In this document: one piece after another, positions 45,791-58,340 of the stretch | How positions within the stretch are numbered: the first letter of the stretch is position 1 | Layout of the letters: each line of letters starts with the position of its first letter | Assembly (NCBI GenBank): GCA_017654735.1 | Contig: JADPYG010000088.1 | Coordinates: 2,728,001 to 2,792,000, forward strand | Direction of reading: 5' to 3' | DNA length: 64,000 nucleotides | Origin: Vishniacozyma victoriae | Lineage: Eukaryota > Basidiomycota > Tremellomycetes > Tremellales > Bulleribasidiaceae | Translations under genes and position numbers: made by a program | The notes under the pieces: generated by a model | The model's database searches: none | What the model was told of the DNA's origin: nothing | The model's input: only the letters and a program-made list of their open reading frames with translations

Positions 45791-48700
45791 ATGTTTGGAC
45801 TAAATATGGTAGCGCAATCTAGTGCCCGCGCCATGCCAGCGGATGCCCTTCGTAACTTCAAGCTCCTCTCAGCACTCAGAGCAGATGATCCTACCGCTGT
45901 ACAGCCTTTCTTGGAAGAGCTTGGATCTGAGACCGGTCAAGGACGCGATGCGAAGGCTGGTCAGCTTCTGGGCATGGCCGTCCGGATCGCTTCAGGTCAG
46001 TCCACCTGATACGTGACGTGAATGGGGCTCATTGGCAGCATCGGTCATTCAGCATATACTACAGTCATCCCTACTAGGAGATCCTAATGTACCCGTCGCT
46101 CCTGGCTCAAGCACTACCGCCTTACATGTCGCCAGCGAGATTGGAAGAGCCGATGCCGGTATGTTTTGCTGACAGGGTTCAGACTGACACCGCAGTACGA
46201 CTGCTCCTTCAACACCCTCAAATCAACGACACTTTACGGGACGAGCAGGGACGGACCCCACTGGAATGTGCAGCGGATGCCGAGGTGTCTTCAACCATCG
46301 AGGGTATGTCAAGAGCCATTCGTGAGCTGATGGTGAGACTCTCGCACGGCCCTTCAGCTCCAGTACAAAGGATTGCTTGTGAGCTATGTCGCTAGCTCTC
46401 TCAGTTCTTTGGAAGAGAGTAGCGAAATGGCTGCGTTCCTACAAGGGCCAAGGTCAGTTTCCGTCATTTACCGTGTCAGTAATATGGCTGACAACCAGGT
46501 CTGACATCCTCAATCTCAGCGCGCTGGACGAGAAGACTGGAACTAGTCTGCTACACGAAGCTGCTAGGTAAGCCCGCAAAGACGGCGGAGCTGATGACAG
46601 GCGACGGGATTTACGTCTAGTAGAGTTGGCCATGAAGAAAGGCGCAGACGCATTTGTGCGAGACAGGCGAGGGAAGCGAGTGCTGGAGGGAGACAAAGGA
46701 GCAGATGAGAGGATCAAGATGTTCCTGAAGCAATGTGAGTTCGCAACGAGACCTAGAGCTTGATCGGTGCCAATGGTGATATGAGCCACGATATCCCGGC
46801 ATCCGGCATGTCGCGGAATCGTGGCGATGATCCAGTAGTGAATGCCTGTTGTACTGCATGCTGATAATAGTCCAAAACCAAGACAACATGGTTCAAGCAA
46901 AGAGTGATGGCAAACCGCCTGACATGAAAGGCTTCCTTAGCAAATGGGTCAATTATCGAAGCGGCTGGAGGACAAGATGGTTCGTGCTGGAAAACGGAGC
47001 TTTGAGTTATTGTAAATTACCACATATTCGGATGATCATAACAAGAATGATACTGATAATTAGATCGAAACCGGGAGGACGAGCATATTGCTTGCCGGGG
47101 ATCGATCTCGATGGCTGTCGCTACCCTACATCCCTCGAGTGATGGGTCACGATTCGAAGTACACTCTCAGGTACACTCTTCTGCACCCAAGATGATTGTC
47201 AAGTCATCTCATCGCGGCGAGATCGCCAGGTGGATTCAGGCTTTAAAGCTCAACATCGAATATCACAGTCAACGAGACCAGACCTTGCAGAAACCCTTGG
47301 GATCGCCTGAAAAGCGCGCCCAAAGCTTTTCATCCACCGCCCCAAGCTTGGCAAAGATCCGGACCGCCATTGCCCCAGAGCTTCCCGCCGACCGTTTCCT
47401 CAGCCCTTCACTGCAAAAGTCGGCAACAGCGTTGACTCCGACCAGTATCATTCGACGAGGATCTTCACCAGCCGGATCAGTCGTCGGGACGGATGCAGGA
47501 GACGCTATGTCGATGTTTGACACCGCCGATAAAGCCAGCACGGCAGGTGCTGGCGATGAGCAACAGCTATCTTCAGGCGTCCCTTACGAATCCGAATTCG
47601 ACATGGCTTTACTCAACATCAAAGCGCAATTGGAGATGACCGGACAGCTAGTCGACTCGATCGCGGACTCCTCAACCTCACAAGCTGCTCCTGTACCTCC
47701 CGGGCAACAAGCGATCAAAGAAGCCCTTCAACAGTCCCTCAAGACCTTGATGGTTTTAGTGTCGCAGCAAAACATCATGTCGAAAGACCGAGAACGCTAC
47801 TACATCGGCCGGATACAACGAGAAGTGGAAGCAAGGAAGCTTTGGGAAGAGAACATGTTGACTGTGGCTCAACAGCAGGCCGAGACGGACGCCCAGCTCC
47901 ACGAAGCCGCTCTAGTCAACGAGAAGAGACGAAAAGCTTTGAAACAAGCTAAAGGTGTTCTGGCGGGATTGAGTGCCGGCACGGGAGTCAGTCTACCTGG
48001 TACACCCGCTTTCGAGACCCCGCAGAAGTCAGCTATGAATCTCGACTCTGCCCTCAAGACTCCTCCCAGCGGAACCTTCTCGCCTGGTCCCGAGACCTCG
48101 ATATCGCAAATGCAAGATATTCAGTCGGCCCGTGAAGCCGTGGAGGCTGCCGATAGCGATTCCGAAGACGAGGACGACGAGTTCTTTGACGCCATCGAAT
48201 CAAATAATATCGCCAACTTGTCAATGCACGAGAGTATCGCCAATCCTGATAAGGAGCGGGCGGGCACACCAAGGACCGACAACATGTTTGAGAAGCAATT
48301 GACCGCGCCGAAGCCTGGATCAAAGAAGATTACTGATCTGCTCGCTAGACAGAGTCTTCAACCTTACTTGCATGTCCGAAGCAAGCTTCCAATTGATGAC
48401 GACAAGCGACCATCCGTCAGCTGTAGGTGACGTTTCTTCACTACTTGTCATGCAGCTGATTGTTAGTATGGAGTATCCTCAAGTCATCAGTGGGCAAAGA
48501 TTTGACCAAGATCTCGTTCCCAGTCAGCTTTAACGAGTGTACCTCCATGCTTCAGCGAATGGGTAAGTTCATCGTATATAGCGTTGCTGATTTCAATAGC
48601 CGAGGACATGGAATACGATGCATGCCTCACGGTCGCCGCGTCTGACAAGGACTCGTTAAAACGTATCGCTTTCGTGGGAGCTTTTGCCATGAGCAACTAC

Positions 48701-49998
48701 TCCTCTACGATCGGTCGAATCGCCAAGCCTTTCAACCCTTTACTCAGTCAGTCATTCGAATACGCCATTCCAAATCGATACAGGTATATCTCTGAGCAGG
48801 TGTCGCATCATCCTGTAAGTCTGCCGTGAGTTGTGTGATCAAGCTGATTCGTAGCCCGCCTCTGCTTGCTACTGTGAAGCACCCAAGTGGAAGTACTTTG
48901 GAGAGGTCGATGCCCAGAACAAGTTCCAGGGGCGAAGTTTCGAGATCAGACCGACTGGAATGGCTCATGCCGAGCTGGTGATCCCCAAAGAATGGGTCAG
49001 TAGTGATGCGAAGTATCCTGATGCTGGGCCAGAATACCCAGATGGGCATGTCGTTGAGCATTACTCGTGAGTAGCTCTTCCAACACGTGTACCCAAACGC
49101 TAACATCTATAGTTGGAAGAAGGTCACGACGAACGTATCAAACTTCATCATGGGAAGTCCTATCATTGATCACTACGGTGATTTGGTAGTCAGTAAGTAC
49201 TCAGTTTTACCGTCAAGCTTTGCGCTAATATCATTAGCGAATCACAGGACTGGCGAGACCTGTACCCTCACGTTCAAGCCTCGAGGTTGGAGGGGAGCGA
49301 ACGCTTTCGAGATCAAGGGGACAGTGGCCGATGCATCAGGCAATGCAGCTTGGGATATCGCTGGACGTGAGTACCTTGCCTCTCACTACAAGGGGCCGAC
49401 TGATTCTGTAGGCTGGGATACACAGCTCATTGCCCGCAGAGCAGGCTCAAGTGCTCCTTTGGAGGTCAACACCCAGGTCGGCGATTCTCATAAAGAATAC
49501 CTGCTGCTGTGGAGAAATAGTGAGAAGCCGAAAGAGCCGTTCAATTTGACTCCTTATGCCATCACTCTAGTGAGTTCCATTCCGGGGAACACGAAACCGA
49601 ACTGATGGGTAGAATGACATTCCAAGTGGTCTTGAGCGATATCTAGCTCCTACTGACTGCCGATTGCGTACCGATCAGCGGGCCTTTGAGAATGCCGAAT
49701 ACGACCGAGCTCAAGCGTAGGTCATCTGACAAGCTTACAACGGCTGGACTGACTTGGCAGACTGAAGACCGCAAACGAGGAGAAGCAGCGTTATACAAGG
49801 AAGCTCCGGGCTGAAGGCAAGCTACCTCCTCATGAGCCAAGGTGGTTCTCGCCTACGACCGACGAAGACACACAAGAGAAGCTTTGGCAGCCTAGACGTG
49901 ATGAGGGAGGTGAAGTCCTCTTTTGGTCGCGCAGAGAAGAGGCTGGCAAGCTGGGCGAATGGGATGGTGTTGATACCATTTTTGCTACGGATGAGTAA
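45791..49998 (+). CDS. Ankyrin-PH oxysterol-binding protein (Osh1/Osh2 type)
   Basis: Sixteen exons: 45791-45995, 46039-46158, 46196-46303, 46338-46452, 46499-46567, 46601-46734, 46871-47011, 47064-48422, 48467-48562, 48600-48814, 48855-49066, 49113-49192, 49238-49366, 49412-49569, 49613-49716 and 49761-49998, 1160 residues. Ankyrin repeats ([52 protein letters not shown]) are followed by a PH domain ([22 protein letters not shown]...IARWIQAL). A disordered linker carries an FFDA-containing, FFAT-like acidic segment ([15 protein letters not shown]). The C-terminal ORD has EQVSHHP and [16 protein letters not shown]. Osh proteins exchange sterol and PI4P at contact sites; an FFAT motif would bind VAP in the ER. 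Start could also be the ATG at 45806. Intron 6 is 136 nt, far longer than its neighbours. Confidence 0.93.
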
Positions 49999-50069
49999 AG
50001 TCCCAAGTCTTTTCAATTGTAAACATAATTCTCTAGTTCCCGCCGTGGGTTTGCATGTACACTACAGTA

Positions 50070-53000
50070 TTACTTATTTGCTCCAATATCAAATCCCTTG
50101 AAATCCTGCTGAACCTTCTCGTAATGCTTCATCTCGCTCTCGCTAACACTTGGCTTCATCCCCTGCAAAGCTTCCATGAAGTCTTCCTTTCCAACTCGGA
50201 CTTCAATATCCTCCTTCTGAGCCAATGAGGCGAGGTAGTACTGGACAGTAAGCGGTTTGGGAAACTGCAAATCTCCTGGATCGAGATCGAGTTTTCGGAC
50301 AATCTCGTCGACACGGTCAGCAGCTCGAGTCATGGCTTTGAGCATGGCGTCCGAACATAAAGCGTAAAAGTCGGCACCGGTGTAATTGAAAGGGCACATC
50401 CGACTGATTTCGGCAAGATCCAAATCGGGATGCAATTTGAATTTCCTCGTCAACGCTTGCAAGATTGACAGCTGCTCGGCATCAGTAGTGGCGACTGATA
50501 GGTAGAGCATTCGATCAAATCGTCCAGGTCGAAGTAAAGCGGGATCTAGGAGATCGGGTCGATTCGTGGCGCCGAGAACGTATACTTGAGTGTTGCCTCC
50601 TCCTGACGACATACCGTCAAGTTCGGCGAGAAGTTGCGAGACGATCCTATCCATCACTCCACCTGAGTCTCCCTGATTGCCTCGTTTGGGCGCAATCGAG
50701 TCGAGCTCATCCATGAATACGACACAGGGACTGGCATCTCGAGCACGTTGGAAGACCCGTCGGACATTGGCTTCTGATTCTCCGATGTACATGTTGAGCA
50801 GCTCTGGACCTTTGACGGAGAAGAAGTTGAGCGAGCAAGACGTAGCGACAGCCTTGGCGAGCAAGGTCTTTCCGGTTCCGGGTGGACCATAAAGTAAGAT
50901 ACCGGATCGTTTCTTGAGCCCTTGAGCAAAGAGTTCGGGATGTTGGAGAGGTAGTTGTATAGTATCGAGGATATCGTCTTTGACATGTTGCAATCCACCA
51001 ATATCGTCCCAGGACACATTTGGGATTTTCGGAGCACCAATGGAGTCCGAGTACGAAGACCGGGCATCATTCAGTGCGGTGGAGATATCGGCAGACGTGA
51101 CAGATAGCCCAGCCTGGAGTATCGTTTCGATCTGGATAGACGACTCTTGGGCTCTTTTCAGTGACATGTCTCGAGCTCGAAGCGCTAATGAGTGAATGTC
51201 GCCGGCCTGCAGCGCTGCGGTCTGCGTAGCAATCGATCGGAAGTTGACGTCGGGCGCCAAGCTACAAGCGTAGAATGCTTCCTTGACAATGGCGAACCTC
51301 TCTTCTTCGTTCGGTGCCTGCCTTGTCAGCATACTTTGGAAGGAGCAGAAAGGTACGTACGGTAATGTACAGGTCTTGCTTGAAACAAGATAAAAGATCA
51401 CCTGGAACGAGATCCTCGTCGACAGTCGTACCCATGAGCACGAGAGGCCAGCCAACCTGCGCAGCCGCAATCCTCATGTCGTTCACAAGATCATCAATAA
51501 TCTTTATGATAGGAGGTGACTTGCCCGTGGCCGACGAGTCGGAGCGTTTGGCCAGAGCCTCGATATGGTCTAGGAGCAAGATTGACGGTCCGGCCGATTT
51601 GGCCTTCTCCATGTGTGCCTGTAGACTGCCTTCGGTCACCGTCAGAGTCTCCCCCACAATATTGTAGCAATCGACCTGATTGTCAGTCGGCAGTGCTGTA
51701 TCCGGCCGTACCATAAGCACTTACCATTATCACACTGAAGCCCGCCTCATCTGCCACGGACTGAATGAGCGACTTCTTTCCGGCGCCACGAGCACCTTTG
51801 ATCAAGATTGATAACTGCAGCGAGCTTGTGGTGCTCCGACCAGGTACACATGACTTGAGCAGATCTTGAAGTCGGGAGATCACAGCCTTCGAGAAGGGGG
51901 TAGGAGTCTGTGCTGTTCGCAGTGAGCTTCGCCCCTGGCGATATGGCAGACCACTCACGTATTGCGTGCCATGCTATCTCGGAACGCCTACCTGCCAGTC
52001 TTTCCCGCTCTAACCCCTCCAATACCATTTGAGTGACACCGGTTGTGCCCACGTCAATCCAGCATCCGAGTTCTCCCGCTCTCGCCTTTGATGAAACAGA
52101 CGATCGGAAATCATCTTCCAGTGCGACCAGAGGCTCGTAGTTGATGGCGTTTACTTTGAAATAAACGATGGCTGTTGGCGCTCGAGAGTGGTCCTCGTTG
52201 TCATCGTCATCTTCTTCCTCCTCCGACTCATTCTTTTCCTCTGGTGAAGGAGATGAGTCAGACCACACAGGGACGCCGAATACATCGCCGCGTCTCATCA
52301 GCCTGGAAATAGGCTCTTCGGAGGTGGCGAAGGCTGGAGGATTGGCAGCAAAGTACGACTTGAGCCCTTTCAGCCAAGATCGCTCGTAACGCTTATCTAC
52401 GCCTTCCGTAGTCGCGAGGCGACATATAGAGACACTGGTGGCGGTCGGTACGGTTGGTGTACGGGCGCTGAAAGGGGTTGGCTGCAGTATGACTTCGTTT
52501 TGGGAGTCTGGTATCGGAAATAATGAGCGGAACAGATCCGGCGGGACGATGATGGGGTTTGAAGGTCTGAATGATCAGTTTCAACAGAATTTGGTATATT
52601 CAGAGCAACATACAATTCATCCATGTCTTCGTCCAAGCGCTCCCATGCGAGTACCCGAGCAAGTCGACCAGAATTGGAACCGGCAGTTCCAGATTTTAGC
52701 AAGACCTGTTCATCAGTACATACCCCGATTACCAGGAGAGACTGACCCAATCGCCCTCGAATATGCCCGCGCGTCCAAGGCCTCCGACACTGACCCAACA
52801 CACATCATCTTGCCCGCCAGTCGGTCCACTGGCAACGACAGCTCCAAATCTAGTTCCCGCCGTATCCGCGTCCATCCCATCCAAGTCTTCCATATCATGC
52901 GGCCGAGCCGGCGGACTGGAAGGTCGAAAGCCTGCTCCAGGCGGTCGTGGAGTGATTGATCCGGATGTTGAAGATACTGATTGCTCCACTTCACCATCAA

Positions 53001-53925
53001 CATCGTCGCCGTTGACAGACGAAGAATGCAGTGCTAACGCCAGAGAAGATGATAAGAATGTATCCGGGTCGAAATCCGCCATAGATAGATGTGTCTTGCC
53101 ATGACTGCTTTGACCGTATATCGAGCCCTCGGCGTCACCGTCGTCGTCATCCATGTCGGGGTCGTAAGGTATTGTCGAGAGAATCACCTTCGTATCGGAG
53201 GTGAGGTAACCTTGAGCAACGGGCTCGAGCATTAATATACGGAAGGGAAGTGGATGGCCATGCGATGTTTTCGGTATCAGGACGTTGTGGCCTTCTTGGA
53301 ATATACGGAATGGCTCTGAGCTGTGGTGCCCATTCCCATTTACGAGACCGTTTGACCTGCCCTTACATTCTGGTCCGCTGCGAGATGCTCCAGAAATCAA
53401 GCTCCCCAGATCCAGATCATCCAGCTCCGGTAGTGCGCCGTCAGAGGAGAGCGGCTGGAGTATCATCTGAGATAGTTCGACTGGATTATGAAGGTGGATA
53501 GTGGCTCGCAGTGTAACATCCGGATATCTTGGTAGAAGCTGCAGAGGCACGTACAGCATTTCACTTTTGGAATCATGACGCTGGGAGATCAGCTTATCCA
53601 TACGCGGTTTCCACGAAGGTGTTTGACTCACCAGGTCTTTAGGCGGCCGCCTGACTTGAATCACCAAGCTTCTGCTTTTCCCCTTCACCGGTAGCCTTCG
53701 CTCATCTGGCCATTGTATCGCAATGTGAATGCAGTCCTCCGGGTCCACGCATTTGGATGAGAAATCCACCAGCTTGTCGAAGACGAGATTTGTGGCGTAG
53801 GCAATGTCTTGTTGTACCCCGGTCGAGCTTGAGCCTTCGCCAAGACGAGTGGAAGGCAAGTGGGGCAAAGGCTGCACCTCGACGTTGATAGCTACCGAAC
53901 GAGGCGCCATGGCGTATTCTCCCAT
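50070..53925 (-). CDS. PEX6: Peroxisomal AAA ATPase Pex6
   Basis: Exons 53925-52747, 52705-52614, 52566-51959, 51912-51725, 51675-51361 and 51317-50070, 1209 residues. The N-terminal half is divergent, as usual for Pex6. The D1 module is degenerate: its P-loop reads GARGAGKKS (about residue 660) and its Walker B reads SILLLDHIEAL, lacking the catalytic Glu. The D2 module is intact, with GPPGTGKT at about residue 938, VVFMDELDS as Walker B, and a conserved second region of homology ending in RPGRFDR. Pex1/Pex6 pulls ubiquitinated Pex5 from the peroxisome membrane, and inactive D1 with active D2 is known for this family. The ATG at 53910 is an alternative start. The stop is 71 bp from that of the convergent Osh gene. 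Confidence 0.93.
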
Positions 53926-54169
53926 TAAGGGCGATTTGGGAAGTGGTGAGGGATCCGAGAACCTCTACAAGGCGTCTTTGAGCTTGTACCAAGGGTTGTG
54001 GAATACAGTAGAGGAAGAGGTATAGGTGAAATTGACCAAGAGTTGTGCCGGGTATAGCCGGCCATGGTGATCCACGTGTTTTCAGGGCAGATGACATCGA
54101 TGAACCACAGATTATAGAGGTACATCGATTCAACTGTCTGTAACAGCATCAACATAGCAAGCTACAACT

Positions 54170-55826
54170 ATGCAGGCTACTCGACGTCCACTAGCACGAT
54201 GCCTGATATCTCGCTGTAAGGCTCCATCGATAAATCGAGCTCGAGGAGTAGCTTCATCGAGCTCGACAAGCGGATCTCAGTCTAGCAAGATCTGCGCGGT
54301 ACCCTTCGGACTCAGGCCCGAAGATGCCATGACCAGGCTGCATATGACTGGGCTTCTAGCTTCAGGTACGTCGTAGTGATCTTCTACCGGAGGTCGGATC
54401 ACTGATCATGGCAGGTCAGCTATCAAACATCATCTATGCTGGACTTTTGCGAATCTTTGGCCCTGGAATATCGAGCTACGCGCAGGAGTTCGGGCTTGGC
54501 GAAAGCGTGACAATGAAGGGTATGAAAGCGGTGTTGTACCCTATATGGCGTATAGATGCAATCTTTGAGGGAGGTGTAGAGTCTGAGAAAACAAGAAATG
54601 AAAAGGAAGCGTATTTGGCAGTTGAAGAGGGCTATGTTCCAGGTAAGTCTGTACATCGTGGTGATTGCCCAATGCTGAGAAGTAGGCAACCCTTTCGCTC
54701 CTCTATCATATCTGTCTTTTGGTGTCCCTCCCTTGGAAGACCATCTAGAGCCATATCGGCCCGAGACCGACTTGAAGCAGCTGGGCGAGGGTTTCGAAGT
54801 CGTACCTGTTCCGTTCACCGTGTCACCAATCGGCCTACTTGACAGGATCAGGAGCGAAGTTGGCAGGCGTACAACATGGCAGGGTATCAAGTTCAATGAG
54901 GCACAGTGGAAGGAGAAGCTGGTAAGGTCTTCGATTTCTGGACTTTAGCCATGCTTACGGTTTAGCTCGCAATGTACCCAGTCATGTTTCCGATTTACAT
55001 CGCTGAATTCGAGCACAAGACAGAGGCTAGGACCTGGAAGTACCAGGTGATCATGGATGCGCACGATAGCACGGTACGTGAATCAGGGGTACTAGGTACT
55101 TGTGCTCTCGTTCTGACAAGCAGGCAGCAAATTGTCGAATTAGCTGGCCACCACCTCCAGAGCTCGTACAGGCGTAAGTCGAAACATCGACGTGGCGTGC
55201 CACACACTGATAGGCAGTGGCCGATTTGACACAAACTACTACATGAATCCTGCACCCTTCCTACCGACAACGCACTTCTTGATGCCACGATCCATGACCC
55301 CAAAAGATGGTGTCCCGCTCACCGGCGAATCAATATCTGAACGTTTCACAACTTGGATGTCCCCACCACCTCCCTCACCAAAGTCCATCACACCATCACC
55401 AATATCTGGGACCGAGCGGGAAGGCGGTATCGACTGGGAGGACGTCAGGGTACAGGCGTGGAGCGGAACCGAAAGACATGATAATGGAGAATTCATCGAG
55501 AAGAGTGTCGAGCTCAACAAAGCCATCAAGTCGATGCAGGTGAGTGTCCCATGCCCGAAATGCCAGGTTACTGACGTATTAAGGACTTTGCCGAGTTCTC
55601 GGATAGGCTCGGTCCCGATAAGAGGGAGGCTACGGGAACGATCATCACACTGGGCAGCGGGACTGGACGACCTCGAGTTCAGCAGAAGTCTGTTGAGGAT
55701 ATGCGGGCTGATATGGAAAAGGACGTGAAGCGATTAAGAGCACTCTTGCAGGATATCAAGCCTGATTGGCTCAAGGAATGGGAAAAGGCAAAGGACTTTG
55801 CCAAAGATGCCGACAAACCACAGTAG
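54170..55826 (+). CDS. Unrecognised protein with mitochondrial-type N terminus
   Basis: Seven exons: 54170-54365, 54415-54642, 54686-54921, 54966-55073, 55124-55173, 55218-55539 and 55584-55826, 460 residues. The N terminus MQATRRPLARCLISRCK is basic with regular Arg, like an import presequence. Ordered segments include MKGMKAVLYPIWRIDAIFEGG, NPFAPLSYLSFGVPPLEDH, and YPVMFPIYIAEFEHKTEARTWKYQVIMDAHD, whose strand-rich pattern resembles domains that recur in membrane-linked redox or zinc-ribbon proteins. The C-terminal 130 residues are helical and charged (DMEKDVKRLRALLQDIKPDWLKEWEKAKDF). I do not recognise a family. It is divergent from PEX6 (244 bp). Confidence 0.7.
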
Positions 55827-55877
55827 GCTGTGTCACAAGGATAAATATCGTGTATGCATAAGAGCTGTGACGACTAT

Positions 55878-57267
55878 CTAGTCGTCTTCAAAACTTCCTG
55901 GACTGGGGTTCTGCCAACTCCAATCGGCGGCTCCTGCCTTTTCGAAAAGCTCACGTACTTCTTGTTGTGTTTCTCGCGAATCCTTTCGATCGTATGCCAC
56001 CCTAGCGTAGCTTTCCAGTGCACGGTGTACCTCCTCTAAGTTTTTGCACCCAATGACGACGGGTACCAGTTTTCCATCAGATTGGTGAACAGGTCGATAG
56101 CCGAAATCGCTTGCGACCACCTCCAACGTCGTTCCTCTTTCCTGACATAGCTTAGCGGCATCACGGGTCGCCTGGTAATACTTTCCTTCTTTAACTTCTC
56201 GGATCGGGTGCCAATCTGGACCGCCTTGTGTTGTCAAAATTCCCATCGAGAGGGGTGCAGCGTTCACAACCTGTTTGACGCCTGCCTTTTCGAAAGCAGC
56301 TATGTAGCCTGCGCCGAGCGTCGAGTTGAGCAAGGTCTGGTGGGCATACGACTGAACGATGTCGATTGGTCGTCCGGTTTGTTCTCTGATCAGAAGCGCT
56401 AGGCGGAGCAGGAAAGGTAGAGGGTAACCAGCGATACCGATCTTGCGAATCTTGCCTGCCAGCTGTAGCTCTCGAAGAGCAGCATAGGTATCGAGAATGG
56501 ACTGTTCACCGGGTCCAAGGGGTTGGTATGAAGGGTCGAGACAGAATCGCTCGCGCTCTTCGGGGTTTGTCAGAGCTTCCAAAGGGAATCCACTGGATGG
56601 ATGGGGGGCATCGGACCTAAATTCGACGTCATGAATATCTGAAATATCAGGCTGATCGTATCGTTCGGGGTAGGTCAACACTCACAAACGACATCCAGGT
56701 AGTCGGTATTGAAACGCTTCAAGCTCCTCTCCACTCCCTTCTTGGTCACTTCAGGATCATACACGTGATCTTTCACTGTAGAACCGTATTTGCCCGTTTT
56801 GGTGATGATCTTATAGCTCTCCCTGGGATACTCATCCTTCAGTGCGTGCAGGGCTCGTCCCAGAATGATTTCGGATGGATGGTAGTATGGAGCTGGGCGT
56901 CAGTCTCAGTTCCTGCTAGTGATAGGGGGAGGAAAAACACACAGGTGTCAAAAGCGGTAATACCCGCTCGAAGTGCTAGTCTGACAACGCGGACCGGCAG
57001 CGTCGACACGATCTCCGACCTGTCTTGATAGATACCATATCCGAACGTGGCACAACCAAGTATAACAGGCGATAGGGCTTGTTCTCCATCGACAGCGGGT
57101 CGTGACTGGCTGTCAGTATATGTATTGGTTCGAAGCGCAGAACATACCTGGATGACCAGTTCCGGCTGAGGCTTGTCTATCTCCTCATCAGGGATAGTAC
57201 TAGGTAGAGCTTCGATGATCTCCTCCGGCTGGTCGGGGTGTGATGGTGGGAGATAGCTAGATGACAT
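55878..57267 (-). CDS. Ara2-like aldo/keto reductase (D-arabinose/L-galactose dehydrogenase type)
   Basis: Exons 57267-57148, 57105-56943, 56892-56686 and 56638-55878, 416 residues. The aldo/keto reductase tetrad can be placed: Asp and Tyr in GITAFDTSPYYHPSE, Lys in IITKTGKYG and His in VVYIHDVEF. Further family segments are ALRELQLAGKIRKIGIAG, VQSYAHQTLLN and VVIGCKNLEEVHRALES. Length and the GRALHALKDEYPRESYKIITKTGK block match yeast Ara2 and plant L-galactose dehydrogenase, which make precursors of erythroascorbate/ascorbate using NAD+. The exact sugar substrate is inferred. Splicing between exons 2 and 3 supplies the Ser of DTSPYY. Confidence 0.88.
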
Positions 57268-57477
57268 GATGTATGGTGAGATGGAGTAGCGTTTAGAGTT
57301 CGCATGACAGCCAGCCGCCCAGATTCGGTCCTCGGGAATGACTCGGCCCGGGTGAGAGTCGAAGTCCGGTTTGGTGGTGTAATCAAATGCCAATGTACAT
57401 GTTTGCATACTGTAATCACAAGATCCGCTAGCTAAATGTACAAATAACGAGAACTTCTCAATGTCCATGTCTCAAAC

Positions 57478-58340
57478 CTAGTGGTGATATTCACCCGCCC
57501 CGACGTCGGCTCCGACTCCGATCTTCACCCCCAGACCGTGACCTGACTTATCCTTTAGGCCAGAAAGAAGTCCCCCGGTCTTATCCTTGGTTGCATCGAC
57601 CTTGTCTTTAACCCCATCGAGAATCCCTCCGACGTTGTCTTTAGTACCATCCACCTTATCTTTCACACCGTCGACAATACCTCCAACCGTATCTTTGGTG
57701 TAGTCGACCTTATCTTTTACACCCTCAACCACTCCTCCGACAGTATCCTTGACCTCGCCGACCTTATCCTTCACGCCGCCGACAACCACCGGCACCTTAG
57801 CCTTTACATCTCCAACCGTGTCGACGACCTTGTCCTTCACATCTTGGACCGTATCCTTGACGCCTCCTACTGTATCGTTGACTTTGTCCTTGATATCTTG
57901 GACCTTTTCGGTGATTGCAGGCTTCGGGACCTGAGGCACGATTGTCTTGGTGGGTACGGGGGCGGGATGGTATTTAGTGGTGGTGACTGGCTTGACTGTT
58001 GTTGTTTTGATTGTTGTGGCTGGCTTGGTTGTGGCTGGCTTGGTTGTGGCTGGCTTGGTTGTGGCTGGCTTGGGGTCCACTACCTGGCACTTGTCATCTG
58101 TCATATCAGCGACTGCAGCTGTACCCCAGAGCAGAGGTACTCACTACAGTGCTTGATCTTGCAGACCAGCTTCTGGGCTAAAGAGCAACTACTACCTCCC
58201 AGCCCGACTCCTAAGCCGACCCCTAGGTCGAGGTCGAGGAGTGAGCCCTTGGCAGCCGGTGCTGCGGGGTGACCGTAAGTGGGAGCAGCAGTGACCGAGG
58301 CCAAGAGGGGGAGGATGGCGAAAGCGATAGTGATCTTCAT
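57478..58340 (-). CDS. Secreted protein with Thr/Pro repeats and 18-residue helical (LEA-like) repeats
   Basis: Exons 58340-58145 and 58097-57478, 271 residues. A signal peptide (MKITIAFAILPLLASVTAAP) is followed by a Gly/Leu-rich stretch and four Cys (SSC, LVCKIKHC, DDKCQ). A Thr/Pro/Lys region has four ATTKP repeats. Next comes a Lys/Asp/Val/Gly-rich region with an 18-residue period of the form VKDKVDxTKDTVGGIVDG (about four good copies plus shorter ones). It ends in a Gly-rich tail with HH. The charged amphipathic repeats resemble LEA-group and similar stress proteins, and the Thr/Pro part should be O-glycosylated. I infer a cell-surface or wall protein. The 47-nt intron (GTGAGT, GACAG) restores the frame. 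Confidence 0.8.
57554..57770. repeat. 54-bp coding tandem repeat (18-residue units)
   Basis: About four degenerate copies of a 54-bp unit, read on the minus strand, encode VKDKV...TKDTVGG units of the secreted protein. Copies differ at several codons, so this is an old duplication. Confidence 0.8.
58018..58076. repeat. 15-bp coding tandem repeat (ATTKP units)
   Basis: Near-perfect tandem copies of a 15-bp unit on the plus strand (GGCTGGCTTGGTTGT) encode ATTKP on the minus strand. High identity suggests recent expansion and likely length variation among strains. Confidence 0.9.
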
